Of a DNA stretch of 32,269 bases, positions 16,283 to 25,177 are shown one piece after another. The stretch is from Bacteroidetes bacterium GWF2_33_38. Its GTDB lineage: Bacteria > Bacteroidota > Bacteroidia > Bacteroidales > GWF2-33-38. The position numbers and the translations under genes were made by a program. Position 1 is the stretch's first letter; every line of letters begins with the position of its first letter. The stretch covers positions 1 to 32,269 of the forward strand of contig MEOF01000014.1 of assembly GCA_001769505.1 (NCBI GenBank), read 5' to 3'. The notes below the pieces were generated by a model. That model was not told where the DNA came from. It ran no database searches and was given only the letters and a program-made list of their open reading frames with translations.

Positions 16283-17431
16283 TTAATTGCTTGTAAGCAA
16301 TAATTTTTGAGAAGTAGATGCATTGTTCTGAATCAATTTTACGATGTACAACCCATTTTTAAGATTGGTATCTAATGTTACAAAATTTGCCCCTTTGATT
16401 GGTGAAATATATTCTGTAGAAACAATTTTCCCATTCATATCACTTACAATAATATTTAAATCGGTTAAACCTTCTGTTGATATTATCAGATTCAATTTTT
16501 CGACACTTGCATTAACTCCAATAAGTTTAAGCGACGAGTTTGATAATTTGCATAAAATACTGAGCATATCAAAATAAATATAGTTCCCATCTAAGTCGGT
16601 TTGTTTTATTCTATAGTATGTTGTTACTTCATTCGATTCTGAGTCGTTATAATAATACTCGTTAATATTGTTACTATTTATAGCACCGGCAATGGTTGAA
16701 ACAATTTTCCAGTTTATCAAATCGTTACTCTTTTCGATAGTAAAAAAATCGTTATCTGTTTCGGTAGCCGTTGACCATTCAATTAACGAGCCTGTTTTAG
16801 TACAAACAACTGTATAATCAATCAGTTTAACTGGTAATAAATTATCACATAAAATTTCTTTTGGTCCTATACCCTGCTCGTTTGAAAAGCCATAAGCCGT
16901 TCCCCAATTATTGTATTCTCCTGAAATATAAATTTTACCACAACCACCTATGTTTGAACCGTTTCCGTTATAATATTCTCCGCCAATATTTAGTGTTCCA
17001 TTTATCACAACTCCAGTTGTATTATTTTTGTTCTCGAAGTTGCTCAAAATATTTATGGTTACACTTTCGTCGATAATAATATCCGATGAGTTATTGAATG
17101 TAAGATTGTAGACTTGTAAGTTTCCATATACCTCGAGTGAACCTCCATTTTTAATTTCCAGACTTGATGTGTTCGATGTTAACGAGCCTATACTTGTAAC
17201 AATAAGCCTTCCAGTGGAGTGAATAACTATATCAACATCTAAATTTATATCGGTTTCGATGTAAATTATGTCAGATTGATTCGGAGTAAAATTTGTGGGC
17301 TTCCCCCCTGATGTAAGTGCCCATAATTGATTGGTTGACCAATTTCCATCTATAACTGAATAGTAAGTTGTCGAAAAAAGGTTAGAAGTGGTAAAAACTA
17401 CTATTATGCTGAGTATGATTATATGTTTCAT
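16283..17431 (-). CDS. T9SS-exported surface protein, function unknown
   Basis: This 382-residue secreted protein opens with a signal peptide (residues 1-20) and YYSVIDGNWSTNQLWALTSGGKPTNFTP. A parallel-beta-helix-like stretch follows (about 50-190; repeated short units such as GGSLEVYGNLQVYNLTFNN and NGTLNIGGEYYNGNG). Next comes a fibronectin-like module with the common Bacteroidota wording LIEWSTATETDNDFFTIEKSNDLINW and YYRIKQTDLDGNY, and a C-terminal type A sorting domain ending in NGLYIVKLIQNNASTSQKLLLTSN. The protein is thus probably exported by T9SS and surface-attached or released. It has no recognisable catalytic motif. The gene is monocistronic, with its own promoter at 17461-17491. 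Confidence 0.82.
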   Translation of the reverse strand: MKHIIILSIIVVFTTSNLFSTTYYSVIDGNWSTNQLWALTSGGKPTNFTPNQSDIIYIETDINLDVDIVIHSTGRLIVTSIGSLTSNTSSLEIKNGGSLEVYGNLQVYNLTFNNSSDIIIDESVTINILSNFENKNNTTGVVINGTLNIGGEYYNGNGSNIGGCGKIYISGEYNNWGTAYGFSNEQGIGPKEILCDNLLPVKLIDYTVVCTKTGSLIEWSTATETDNDFFTIEKSNDLINWKIVSTIAGAINSNNINEYYYNDSESNEVTTYYRIKQTDLDGNYIYFDMLSILCKLSNSSLKLIGVNASVEKLNLIISTEGLTDLNIIVSDMNGKIVSTEYISPIKGANFVTLDTNLKNGLYIVKLIQNNASTSQKLLLTSN

Positions 17432-17460
17432 AAATTATCTTTATTTAGATTAATTATAAA

Positions 17461-17491
17461 CAAAGATAATGTTTCAAAATGCCGAAGTCAA
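17461..17491 (-). promoter_or_regulatory. Promoter of the minus-strand T9SS protein gene
   Basis: On the minus strand TTG (17489-17491), a 20-nt spacer and TATCTTTG (17461-17468, exact TAnnTTTG) form a good Bacteroidota promoter whose -7 box ends 29 nt before the ATG at 17431. Confidence 0.7.
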
Positions 17492-17549
17492 GTTTTTTGA
17501 TGTTTTTATACCAATTCTATTTCCATATGACACATATGTAATTTTTTAG

Positions 17550-17569
17550 ATTCCCTTTTTCAAGGGAAT
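17550..17569. repeat. Palindrome ATTCCCTT/AAGGGAAT
   Basis: A perfect 8-bp inverted repeat with a 4-nt loop (TTTC) lies in the 304-bp gap 17432-17735 between two minus-strand genes. It is not followed by a clear T-run on the minus strand. Apart from this, the neighbouring palindrome and the promoter, the gap shows nothing recognisable. Confidence 0.6.
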
Positions 17570-17589
17570 GTACCTCAAGAAATTACTAC

Positions 17590-17609
17590 ATACCCGCAAA
17601 AGCGGGTAT
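17590..17609. repeat. Palindrome ATACCCGC/GCGGGTAT, copy 1
   Basis: A perfect 8-bp GC-rich stem with an AAAA loop. The same stem with a different loop recurs at 23143-23163, so it is probably a dispersed palindromic repeat rather than a gene-specific terminator. It lies 127 nt beyond the stop of the minus-strand MFS gene. Confidence 0.65.
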
Positions 17610-17735
17610 CTTATTTTTAAATTGTGTCGGTTACATTGAATCGTAATTGGTATTATTTAAAAAAATTGGTGGCTTAAGGCTTAATCAAATCATGGGTTAA
17701 GATTTTTATGAAGGAACACACTGCATAATTAAAAT

Positions 17736-18947
17736 CTACTTCAATCTCGAAATAGATTTTCGCGAAAACAAAAAGCTCAGCACAATTAGAATAGTTCCCA
17801 ACATAAATGGTGCACCAGGAAAATAAATTATATCGTTTTCTTTTGAAAAAAACGAAAACAAATTAGTCATTAGCAAAGGTCCAATGATTGAAGTTAAACT
17901 GATTAAACTAGTGATTGCTCCTTGCAATTCACCTTGTTCGTTGCTTGGAATTTCATTTGAAATAACTCCTTGCATCGCAGGTCCTGCAATTCCGCCCAAA
18001 CAATACGGAATCAAAAATGCAAACATCATCCAGCCTTCGGTTGCAAAAGCAAAAAGTGTCATTCCAATACCCCAAAATGCCATTCCAAAAAAAATTGATT
18101 TTTTAACTCCAAGCCTCGGTATTGTATATCGAATTAAAACTCCCTGAACAATTGCAACTAGTAACCCAACCAATCCTAACGAATAGCCAACCATTGTTTC
18201 GTTCCAATTGAATTTAAACATGGTGTAAAATGTCCAATTCGATTGAATAGCATGACCTGCAATATGTAGCATAAAAATTGCCAAAATTATTCCCGATACC
18301 ACCGGATATTTTCGCAAGTGAAATAATGAGCCTATCGGGTTTGCTCGCTTCCAAACAAAGGCTCTTCGATTTTCGGTAGGTAGTGATTCGGGCAATACAA
18401 AATAGCCATACAAAACATTTAGAAAAGCTAATCCAGCAGCAACAAAAAACGGTACGCTTACTCCCCATTTACTAAGCACACCGCCCATAACTGGACCAAT
18501 TATAAATCCTAATCCAAATGCAGAGCCGATTAATCCAAAATTTTGAGCTTTTTTATGAGGTTCGCTCACATCGGCAATATATGCAGTAGCCGTTGTAACA
18601 CTAGCACCGCAAACTCCAGCAAAAATTCGTGCAATAAACAACCAAAATATCGATGGAGCAAAAGCATGAATCAAATAATTAATTCCTAAACCAAACAATG
18701 ATAAAAGCAATACCGGACGTCGCCCAACTTTGTCGCTCAGACTACCCAACACTGGAGCAAAAATAAATTGCATAATAGCGTAGGAAAACATTAGCCAGCC
18801 GCCATATTTTGCTGCCTCAGCAATACCTGTATTTGTTAATTTTTCGATTAAAGAAGGAATAACCGGAATAATAATACCAACGCCAATAACATCAATCAGC
18901 ACGGTAACAAAAATAAAACCCAATCGGGCGTTGAATCGATTATTCAT
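17736..18947 (-). CDS. MFS transporter, TetA-like (DHA1) group
   Basis: This 403-residue inner-membrane protein has 12 predicted helices. The TM2-3 loop GSLSDKVGRRPVLLLS is the MFS signature GxLaDrxGrrxxl, and LIDVIGVGIIIPVIPSLIEKL at the N-terminus with AGVCGASVTTATAYIADVSEPHKKAQNFGLIGSAFGLGFIIGPVMGG (antiporter motif region) places it near the TetA/Bcr proton-antiport drug exporters. It would use proton entry to expel small molecules. Tetracycline resistance cannot be claimed, because many chromosomal Bacteroidota homologues have unknown substrates. It is transcribed away from the M3 peptidase gene; the starts are 94 nt apart. No TetR-type repressor is adjacent. Confidence 0.88.
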   Translation of the reverse strand: MNNRFNARLGFIFVTVLIDVIGVGIIIPVIPSLIEKLTNTGIAEAAKYGGWLMFSYAIMQFIFAPVLGSLSDKVGRRPVLLLSLFGLGINYLIHAFAPSIFWLFIARIFAGVCGASVTTATAYIADVSEPHKKAQNFGLIGSAFGLGFIIGPVMGGVLSKWGVSVPFFVAAGLAFLNVLYGYFVLPESLPTENRRAFVWKRANPIGSLFHLRKYPVVSGIILAIFMLHIAGHAIQSNWTFYTMFKFNWNETMVGYSLGLVGLLVAIVQGVLIRYTIPRLGVKKSIFFGMAFWGIGMTLFAFATEGWMMFAFLIPYCLGGIAGPAMQGVISNEIPSNEQGELQGAITSLISLTSIIGPLLMTNLFSFFSKENDIIYFPGAPFMLGTILIVLSFLFSRKSISRLK

Positions 18948-18965
18948 ATCGTATTTAAAGGAGCG

Positions 18966-18998
18966 TAAAAGTATATTTTTTTATGTTTATTTATTCAA
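18966..18998 (-). promoter_or_regulatory. Candidate promoter of the TetA-like MFS gene
   Basis: On the minus strand TTG (18996-18998), a 22-nt spacer and TACTTTTA (18966-18973, 7 of 8 to TAnnTTTG) lie 18 nt upstream of the ATG at 18947. Confidence 0.45.
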
Positions 18999-19041
18999 TC
19001 TATTCACAAAATCTAATATCTTTATTAAAAATTTATGTATT

Positions 19042-21093
19042 ATGGATAATCCTTTATTAAAGCCATTTGATAATCCTTTTGGAAGCATTCCGTTTGAGGA
19101 AATAAAACTCGAACATTACAAACCTGCTGTTGAAATAGCAATAAATCAAGTCAAGGCTGATATCGAAAATATTAAAAGTAATAACGAATCGCCTAACTTT
19201 AAAAATACCATAGAAGCCTTGGAGCGTTCAGGAAAATTGATAGACACAATTTCTAATATTTTTTTTAATTTGAATAGCTCGGCAACCAGCGACGAAATGC
19301 AAAAATTAGCTCAAGAACTCTCCCCTACTTTGAGCAAATATTCGAATGAACTTTTGATGGACGAAAAACTATTTGAACGCATAAAATCAGCTTATCAAAA
19401 CAAGCACTTGGAGCCATTAAACAACGAGCAAGAAATGTTGCTCGAAGAAACATATACAAGCTATATTGACGATGGTGCAAATCTGAACAAAACACAAAAA
19501 GAGAAACTAAAAAAAATAAATATCAGACTTTCGTCACTGAGTTTAAAATTTGGAAAAAATGTTCTTAAAGACTCTAATAATTTTCAATTACATATAACAA
19601 ATTCCAATGATTTAAAAGGCTTGCCCGACGATGTAAAAGATGCTGCTCGCATAACCGCAAAATCGAAAGGGAAAAATGAGTGTTGGGTTTTTACACTCGA
19701 TTATCCTTCGTATATTCCATTTATGCAATATTCAGAAAAACGGAATTTGCGAAAAATAATGTTTCTGGCATACGGTGCTAGAGCATTTAATGACAACAAG
19801 TTCAATAACGAAAAAATTGTAAAAAAAATCAGCGAATTAAAACTTAAAAAAGCAAACATACTAGGATTCTCTTCACATGCCAACAAAACACTACTACGAC
19901 GAATGGCACAAAAGACAGAAAATGTTTACCATTTGCTGAACGAACTCGAAGAATATGCAAGCCACATGGCAAAAAAAGAACTTGCCGAAGTTCAACAATT
20001 GTGCGATAAACTAAAAGGTCCAAAACGCATGCAACGTTGGGATTTTTCGTATTATTCAGAGAAACTAAAAAAAGAAAAATACGACATAGACGACGAAATG
20101 TTGAAACCATATTTTCAACTCGAACATGTTATTGATGGAGCATTTAAGACTGCAAATAAACTTTATGGGATTAACTTCGTTGAAATAAAAAACGTTCAAA
20201 AATATCACAAAGATGTAATTACGTACGAAGTTAAAGACGAAAAAAATAATCATTTAGCCTTGCTGTACGCCGACTTTTTTCCTCGCGAAAGCAAGCGAAA
20301 CGGAGCTTGGATGACATCATACAGAGGACAAAATAAGTACGATGGCAAAAATCAACGCCCACATATTTCGATTGTTTGTAATTTTACAAAACCAACCGAA
20401 ACTAAACCTTCACTATTAACATTTAACGAAGTTACTACACTTTTTCACGAATTTGGACACGCATTGCACGGAATTTTTGCCGATGGATATTACGAAAGTT
20501 TGAGCGGAACTTCAGTTTTTTGGGATTTTGTTGAATTACCATCGCAGTTTATGGAAAACTGGTGCTACGAAAAAGAATGCCTCGATTTATTTGCAAAACA
20601 CTATCAAACCAACCAAAGCATTCCTATTGACTTGGTTCAAAAAATAAAAAACGCAGGTAATTTTTTAACCGCTTATCAAACCATGCGTCAAATAAGTTTT
20701 GCTAGGTTAGATATGGCATGGCACGATTTAACAAAAGCGAGTCAGCTTTCGGTTTCGGATTTTGAAAAAAAATTAACAAAAAAATCCGACTTTTTCCCAA
20801 CAGTGAAAGGAACCAATATGTCGTGTTCGTTTTCGCATATTTTTCAAGGTGGATATTCTGCCGGATATTACAGCTACAAATGGGCTGAAGTACTAGAAGC
20901 CGATGCGTTTGAATATTTTAAAGAAACTGGAATATTTAATAAAGATACGGCTCAAAAATTCAGAAACAATATACTTTCGAAGGGCGGAACCGAACATCCA
21001 ATGGAATTGTACAAAAAATTCAGAGGAAAAGAACCTTCAACAAAAGCATTGTTGAAAAAAAGAGGATTGCTTGAAATTAAAAAAAATGAGTAA
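19042..21093 (+). CDS. M3 family oligopeptidase (Dcp-like)
   Basis: This 683-residue zinc metallopeptidase cleaves short peptides. The zinc motif HEFGH is at 469-473 (H469, E470, H473) and the third ligand is E498 in FVELPSQFMENW. The C-terminal GGYSAGYYSYKWAEVLEADAF is the family's substrate-binding Gly/Tyr loop. The N-terminal MDNPLLKPFDNPFGSIPFEEIKLEHYKPA is typical of dipeptidyl carboxypeptidase/oligopeptidase A relatives. No signal peptide is visible from this start, so a cytoplasmic role in peptide recycling is likely. An in-frame ATG at 18931 would run through the divergent promoter region and overlap the MFS gene; ATG 19042 aligns with the family start. The DUF6155 gene overlaps its end by 8 nt. 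Confidence 0.95.
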   Translation: MDNPLLKPFDNPFGSIPFEEIKLEHYKPAVEIAINQVKADIENIKSNNESPNFKNTIEALERSGKLIDTISNIFFNLNSSATSDEMQKLAQELSPTLSKYSNELLMDEKLFERIKSAYQNKHLEPLNNEQEMLLEETYTSYIDDGANLNKTQKEKLKKINIRLSSLSLKFGKNVLKDSNNFQLHITNSNDLKGLPDDVKDAARITAKSKGKNECWVFTLDYPSYIPFMQYSEKRNLRKIMFLAYGARAFNDNKFNNEKIVKKISELKLKKANILGFSSHANKTLLRRMAQKTENVYHLLNELEEYASHMAKKELAEVQQLCDKLKGPKRMQRWDFSYYSEKLKKEKYDIDDEMLKPYFQLEHVIDGAFKTANKLYGINFVEIKNVQKYHKDVITYEVKDEKNNHLALLYADFFPRESKRNGAWMTSYRGQNKYDGKNQRPHISIVCNFTKPTETKPSLLTFNEVTTLFHEFGHALHGIFADGYYESLSGTSVFWDFVELPSQFMENWCYEKECLDLFAKHYQTNQSIPIDLVQKIKNAGNFLTAYQTMRQISFARLDMAWHDLTKASQLSVSDFEKKLTKKSDFFPTVKGTNMSCSFSHIFQGGYSAGYYSYKWAEVLEADAFEYFKETGIFNKDTAQKFRNNILSKGGTEHPMELYKKFRGKEPSTKALLKKRGLLEIKKNE

Positions 21094-21592
21094 ACGAGAA
21101 CTAAAAAAATACATAGTAAATCTCACAAAAAATCAGCTCGAAGAACAGATTTTAGACTTATACAATCGATTTAAAAATGTAAAAGATTTTTACGATTTTG
21201 CATTCAATCCAAAAGAAGATAAATTGTTGGAAGAGTGTAAATTCAAGATTTCGAAAGAGTATTTTCCGGTTAATGGTCGAAAAGCTAAAATGCGACGTTC
21301 GACAGCCCATAAATACATTCGCCAATTCAAATTATTGGGAGTTGAGTCGTCGATTATTGCCGATGTTATGCTTTACAATATCGAAATTGCACAAACTTAC
21401 AGTTCAGAGCATTACATTAAACAAGAATCGTTTTATTTGAGTATTTTTAAATCTTACGACGAAGCAATCGGCTTTTTAAGAGAAAATCGTTTGCTTAACG
21501 AATTTAAAACTCGCATCGACAAAATTGTTGACGAATGTTATCGACAAAATTGGTTTAACAAAAACGGATTTCAACAGTTAGCGGAGTTTTAA
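21086..21592 (+). CDS. DUF6155 family protein
   Basis: This 168-residue soluble, lysine-rich, helical protein begins MSKRELKKYIVNLTKNQLEEQILDLYNRFKNVKDFYDFAFNPKED. I recognise it as a DUF6155-type protein; the molecular function is not known. ATG 21086 is preferred over the in-frame ATG at 21071 because it gives the usual MSKRELKKY start and an ATGAGTAA overlap with the M3 peptidase stop, suggesting translational coupling. Its 3' end overlaps the convergent MFS gene by 15 nt, so no terminator separates them. Function cannot be assigned; coupling to a peptidase may be coincidental. Confidence 0.8.
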   Translation: MSKRELKKYIVNLTKNQLEEQILDLYNRFKNVKDFYDFAFNPKEDKLLEECKFKISKEYFPVNGRKAKMRRSTAHKYIRQFKLLGVESSIIADVMLYNIEIAQTYSSEHYIKQESFYLSIFKSYDEAIGFLRENRLLNEFKTRIDKIVDECYRQNWFNKNGFQQLAEF

Positions 21593-22777
21593 ACTTAAAA
21601 ATAAACCCATAAAAAGCATCGCAATTACAATTATTATCAGCGGAACAAATCCCAATAAATTTAAAAGAAAACCGCCTGGGATTGAAAAAAATAAACCCAA
21701 CGAAGTTATATTATTTTGAATGGCGATGTAAACCGGACGTTTATCTTCGGTTGTGATAATCAAAATTAAATTGCTGAATGCAAGTTTAAATCCGTCGTTT
21801 GAACTACCAACGAGAAAAAATAATACACCATACCACCAAAAATTCTGAAAAATAATTGCTATAAAAAAAGCAACAATCATCAATGCAAACGAAATAATTA
21901 CAATTTGTTTGTTTAGATTTCGCTTTGCCATTCGAGCCCAAGCTAAATTACTAATCATGGCTCCGCCCATTTGTACCGAAAGTAAAATTCCGGCATCGGC
22001 TAAATTCATATGACTTTTTATGTTCAACACAACAAAAGGCAATGCAAACAAGTATGTGTACGAAATCAACATGATGATAATCTGAAACCGCAAATTTTTA
22101 TCGTATTTCAAAAATCTTCGAGTATTTCGTAAGAATTGCTTGAAACTTTTTTCACGAATCATGACTTTTTTCTTTGCGTCTTCTTTGATGCTGCCAAGGG
22201 CAAAATAACTAAAAACCATTATGATTGAACTCACAAAAAATAAATAGGCAAAGCTCATTGGTTTGTCAAATGTTCGCAAAAAATATGCGGATAAAAAACC
22301 ACTCAAAATCGCCGCCAATCCTGCAAAAAACTGTCGATAAGCCAATGTTTGACCACGGTACTCTTTGGTAAAACATTTTCCCATGAGTTCTTGAAAATAT
22401 ACCGTTCCGAATCCAGCCGAAAAAGAAAATAAAAACAAACCAATTCCAAAAAGTAATAAGGTTAAATCGGGGTTTGAGTTTCCGAAAAAATAAATGGATA
22501 ATCCGATGCTAAACCAAGCAGCAAAACGAAATATAAAAATGAATCGCAGGTAATTAATAACTCTTTCGTACCCTTGTGCATAAAAAGCTGCATACATTTG
22601 CATTACAACCGCTCCGCCTCGAAGTAAAGATGAAAAAATACCAACCAAAATATTGCTGGAGCTAAAATAATTTACAATCAATGGCAATACGGTAGAAGGT
22701 TCGGCTGTAGAAATGGCTCCGCTGTAAAAGAAACTGTGAATGATAAATTTATTTCGATTTGAGCGAAGATTAAGCAT
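21578..22777 (-). CDS. MFS transporter, unknown substrate
   Basis: This 399-residue inner-membrane protein has 11-12 hydrophobic helices. Residues FYSGAISTAEPSTVLPLIVNYFSSSNILVGIFSSLLRGGAVVMQMYAA form the first two helices, and the central loop SIKEDAKKKVMIREKSFKQFLRNTRRFLKYDKNLRF is the charged bridge between the halves typical of MFS proteins. QELMGKCFTKEYRGQTLAYRQFFAGLAAILSGFLSAYFL resembles the TM4-5 region of the family. The canonical GRR loop is degenerate (YAQGYERVINYLR). The substrate is unknown. The gene is convergent with the DUF6155 gene, overlapping by 15 nt, and lies on the edge of the AT-rich gap before the export cluster. Confidence 0.82.
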   Translation of the reverse strand: MLNLRSNRNKFIIHSFFYSGAISTAEPSTVLPLIVNYFSSSNILVGIFSSLLRGGAVVMQMYAAFYAQGYERVINYLRFIFIFRFAAWFSIGLSIYFFGNSNPDLTLLLFGIGLFLFSFSAGFGTVYFQELMGKCFTKEYRGQTLAYRQFFAGLAAILSGFLSAYFLRTFDKPMSFAYLFFVSSIIMVFSYFALGSIKEDAKKKVMIREKSFKQFLRNTRRFLKYDKNLRFQIIIMLISYTYLFALPFVVLNIKSHMNLADAGILLSVQMGGAMISNLAWARMAKRNLNKQIVIISFALMIVAFFIAIIFQNFWWYGVLFFLVGSSNDGFKLAFSNLILIITTEDKRPVYIAIQNNITSLGLFFSIPGGFLLNLLGFVPLIIIVIAMLFMGLFLSLKLR

Positions 22778-23142
22778 GAAACAAAATTAGATAAATATAT
22801 AGGTTAAATTAAAAAAAAATGGTTTTTAATTAATCAGTATTTGTTCAAAAAATCTTTTTCTAATTTTAACATGCAGTATTTATATCGATTAAACATCAAA
22901 ATGTCGCATACTTTCACTTCGCTTTATATGCTTGTTTTGCTTTAATATAGGAATTAATAATTGTACTTAAATTAGTTATTTAAAAATTGCTAAAGCGGTT
23001 TTTAATTTTTAAGTTTGCTATTGAAGTATAAAAATTTGAAAATCGATAGATATAAAAATGCAGCATTTACAAACCATAAAAATAGCAAATATTTGTTTAT
23101 GTGTTGATATTCAGAGACATATACAAAAAAGATATATTGAAG

Positions 23143-23178
23143 ATACCCGCAATATGCGGGTATACATATGTTGGCAAC
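23143..23178 (+). repeat. Palindrome ATACCCGC/GCGGGTAT (copy 2) joined to TATAC-N3-TGTTGGCAAC
   Basis: Arms 23143-23150 and 23156-23163 pair over 8 bp with loop AATAT; the stem is identical to that at 17590-17609. The 3' arm runs straight into TATACATATGTTGGCAAC (23161-23178), a motif found again in inverted orientation at 32066-32084. Confidence 0.6.
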
Positions 23179-23193
23179 AAGTGTAAAAAGACA

Positions 23194-23209
23194 GACGAAC
23201 AGACAGATA
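23194..23209 (+). repeat. 16-nt direct repeat, left copy
   Basis: GACGAACAGACAGATA; the right copy at 32037-32052 differs at one base (GACAAACAGACAGATA). The two copies bracket the nine-gene export cluster and may mark insertion boundaries. Confidence 0.5.
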
Positions 23210-23371
23210 CGATATTGACAAAATTGAAATAAGAAAGAATTTAGTTTTTTTGACAGGACAGTGCAAATTTGATGGCATTTTATTTTATTTTTTTCTTCCA
23301 ACCCACAAAAAAAAGAAGAAAGAATTTGACGAATTTTGTCATTTCTAATTTTAATGTAAGCTTTTACAAAT

Positions 23372-24403
23372 ATGATTTTTAGATTACAAAAAATAAATAA
23401 TTGGAAAATTGGTATTGTTTTTTCAGTTCTGTTATCAGCATTTAATTTACTAAACAACAGCCAATATTACTCTGAAACAAATCTTTTAAGTATTCTGCTT
23501 AGTTGGACTGCAACGTTCATTTTTCTTATCGCAAGTTGGTATATTATTTCTTTTCTGTTTGCTTTTTTTGAAAAATCGAATAAAAAAATTAGTAACCTGA
23601 ATAAGATTCTGATTTTAATCGTTTTTACCAGCATACTATTGGGTTTATTCTATATTATTGGTATTTATATAAGAAGTGAACTCAACATCATGGCTACCCG
23701 TAAAGAGAATGTGAGTTTTTTTATTGTTTTAAGAGGAGTTGTTAGTATTTTCTTTATTTGCATCTTTCAATATGCCCTTAACACTAATAAAAAGGCACAG
23801 GAAGCACTTTTACAGAATCAGAAACTCAAAACAGAAAATATTTTGGCTCAGTTTGAGATATTACGACAACAGGTAAATCCTCATTTTTTATTTAATTCTT
23901 TGTCTACTTTGCGGTCAATGATTCGGTCTAGTAATAAGAACTCTGAAATATTCGTCATCAAACTTTCTGAGATTTATCGCCAGTTATTATTAAAACGGGA
24001 AAAAGAAGTTGTTTCTTTAAAAGAAGAGCTTGACTTTATAAACGATTATATGTTTATGCTATTAGAAAGGTACGATACAATGCTTACTTTAAATATTGAT
24101 ATCCCCGGGCACTTACTGAAACTGAAAATACCTACATTCAGTTTGCAACTGCTTTTGGAAAATTGCATTAAACACAATGTTATTTCACAAGATAGACCTC
24201 TGAAAATAAAAATATTTTTCACAAATCCTGAAAGCCTTATTATTGAGAATAATTTTCAGCCAAAATTAACTCAAAGTGAAAAATCAGGTTTCGGATTACA
24301 AAATCTGGAGCAAAGATACAGTCTATTAGGTGAACCGGACGGAATTCATGTTTTTTCAGATGAATCGGTATTCAGAGTTAAAATTAAAATGCTCAATGTT
24401 TAA
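23372..24403 (+). CDS. LytS-type sensor histidine kinase
   Basis: This 343-residue inner-membrane kinase has four hydrophobic helices (about residues 12-30, 38-66, 73-97 and 110-130). A coiled region (ALNTNKKAQEALLQNQKLKTENILAQFEILRQQ) links to the His_kinase domain of the LytS/YehU class. The phospho-acceptor is H171 in QVNPHFLFNSLSTL, and the ATPase domain has an N-box LLLENCIKHNV and a G-rich motif GFGLQNLEQRYSLLG. It lacks a large sensory domain, so the membrane helices probably sense the signal or a partner. The response-regulator gene starts 3 nt after its stop, so the two form a two-component pair. The signal is unknown; control of the adjacent efflux genes is the natural inference. 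Confidence 0.93.
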   Translation: MIFRLQKINNWKIGIVFSVLLSAFNLLNNSQYYSETNLLSILLSWTATFIFLIASWYIISFLFAFFEKSNKKISNLNKILILIVFTSILLGLFYIIGIYIRSELNIMATRKENVSFFIVLRGVVSIFFICIFQYALNTNKKAQEALLQNQKLKTENILAQFEILRQQVNPHFLFNSLSTLRSMIRSSNKNSEIFVIKLSEIYRQLLLKREKEVVSLKEELDFINDYMFMLLERYDTMLTLNIDIPGHLLKLKIPTFSLQLLLENCIKHNVISQDRPLKIKIFFTNPESLIIENNFQPKLTQSEKSGFGLQNLEQRYSLLGEPDGIHVFSDESVFRVKIKMLNV

Positions 24404-24406
24404 AAA

Positions 24407-25174
24407 ATGATGAAAATATTAATCATAGAGGATGAACCCAAAACAGCTGATGTTTTAAAAGATATTATCTTACAGGTCCAACCCAAAACCGAAATTATAT
24501 CAATTATTGACAGTATTCAAAAATCAGTTGAGTTCTTATCAGTTATAAGTAATTCTCCTGATTTAATTTTTATGGATATCCAATTGGCTGATGGCCTTAG
24601 TTTTGAAATCTTTTCGAGAGTCAAAGTTAAATGCCCTGTTATTTTTTGCACTGCTTACGACCAATATGCCTTGCAAGCCTTTAAAACGAATGGTATTGAA
24701 TATATCCTTAAACCAATTAAAGAAGACGATGTTAAAGGGGCATTTGTGAAATTTGAAAACTTAAAACTGTCCATCAAACCGGAATCAGAAATACTGGATG
24801 TACTTAGAAATGTATTAAGTAATAAGAAAGACTTTAAAACAACTATTCTGGTTCGTCACAAAGAAAGTTATATACCTATTGTAATTTCAAGCATAGCACT
24901 TTTTTATTTAGATACTGAAATTGTTTATGCCTATACTTTCAATAATCAGAAATATGCGGTCTTTAAATCCATTAATGACATTGAAAATGATATTGACCCT
25001 TCTTTATTTTATAGAATAAATCGACAAATGTTAATAAACCGGACTTCCATTACAGAAATTCAGCCCTACTTCAATCGAAAGGTCATTATAAAAACCCATC
25101 TAAAAATAAATGAACAACTTATAGTTAGTCGCTTAAAAGTAACCGATTTCATGAATTGGATGGAAAAACCCTAA
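24407..25174 (+). CDS. LytTR-family response regulator
   Basis: This 255-residue cytoplasmic transcription factor has a receiver domain (1-120; acidic pocket EDE near residues 8-10, phosphorylated D57 in FMDIQLADG, conserved T/S and K in FCTAYDQYA and EYILKPIKEDD). A C-terminal LytTR DNA-binding domain follows (about 150-253; FKTTILVRHKESYIPIVISSIALFYLDTEIVYAYT and FYRINRQMLINRTSITEIQPYFNRKVIIKT). Phosphorylation by the upstream kinase should activate binding to direct repeats spaced about two helical turns; such a pair lies 4 nt beyond its stop at 25178-25210, ahead of the DUF2147-efflux genes. ATG 24407 is followed at once by a second ATG (24410); either could be the start. Confidence 0.95.
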   Translation: MMKILIIEDEPKTADVLKDIILQVQPKTEIISIIDSIQKSVEFLSVISNSPDLIFMDIQLADGLSFEIFSRVKVKCPVIFCTAYDQYALQAFKTNGIEYILKPIKEDDVKGAFVKFENLKLSIKPESEILDVLRNVLSNKKDFKTTILVRHKESYIPIVISSIALFYLDTEIVYAYTFNNQKYAVFKSINDIENDIDPSLFYRINRQMLINRTSITEIQPYFNRKVIIKTHLKINEQLIVSRLKVTDFMNWMEKP

Positions 25175-25177
25175 TCC

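Larger units (their letters stand above)
22778..23371. other. 594-bp intergenic region, left flank of the export cluster
   Basis: No gene is supported here. It is very AT-rich up to about 23140. It then carries a palindrome (23143-23163), the motif TATACATATGTTGGCAAC (23161-23178), a 16-nt direct-repeat copy (23194-23209) and a polyA/T-rich stretch before the kinase start. The minus-strand reading frame at 23002-23457 has biased Phe/Ile/Cys-rich composition and overlaps the kinase, so it is not taken as a gene. A short palindrome (GTAAGCTTTTAC, 23356-23367) sits directly before the kinase ATG. Confidence 0.6.

Noticed and set aside
17736-18947. Tetracycline-resistance gene tet
   Set aside because: The similarity is at the level of the TetA-like MFS group; substrate cannot be assigned, no tetR-like gene is adjacent, and codon usage matches its neighbours.
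23002-23457. Minus-strand ORF of 151 codons
   Set aside because: It is Phe/Ile/Cys-rich from AT-rich DNA, runs through the flank repeats and overlaps the kinase start; there is no domain or signal.
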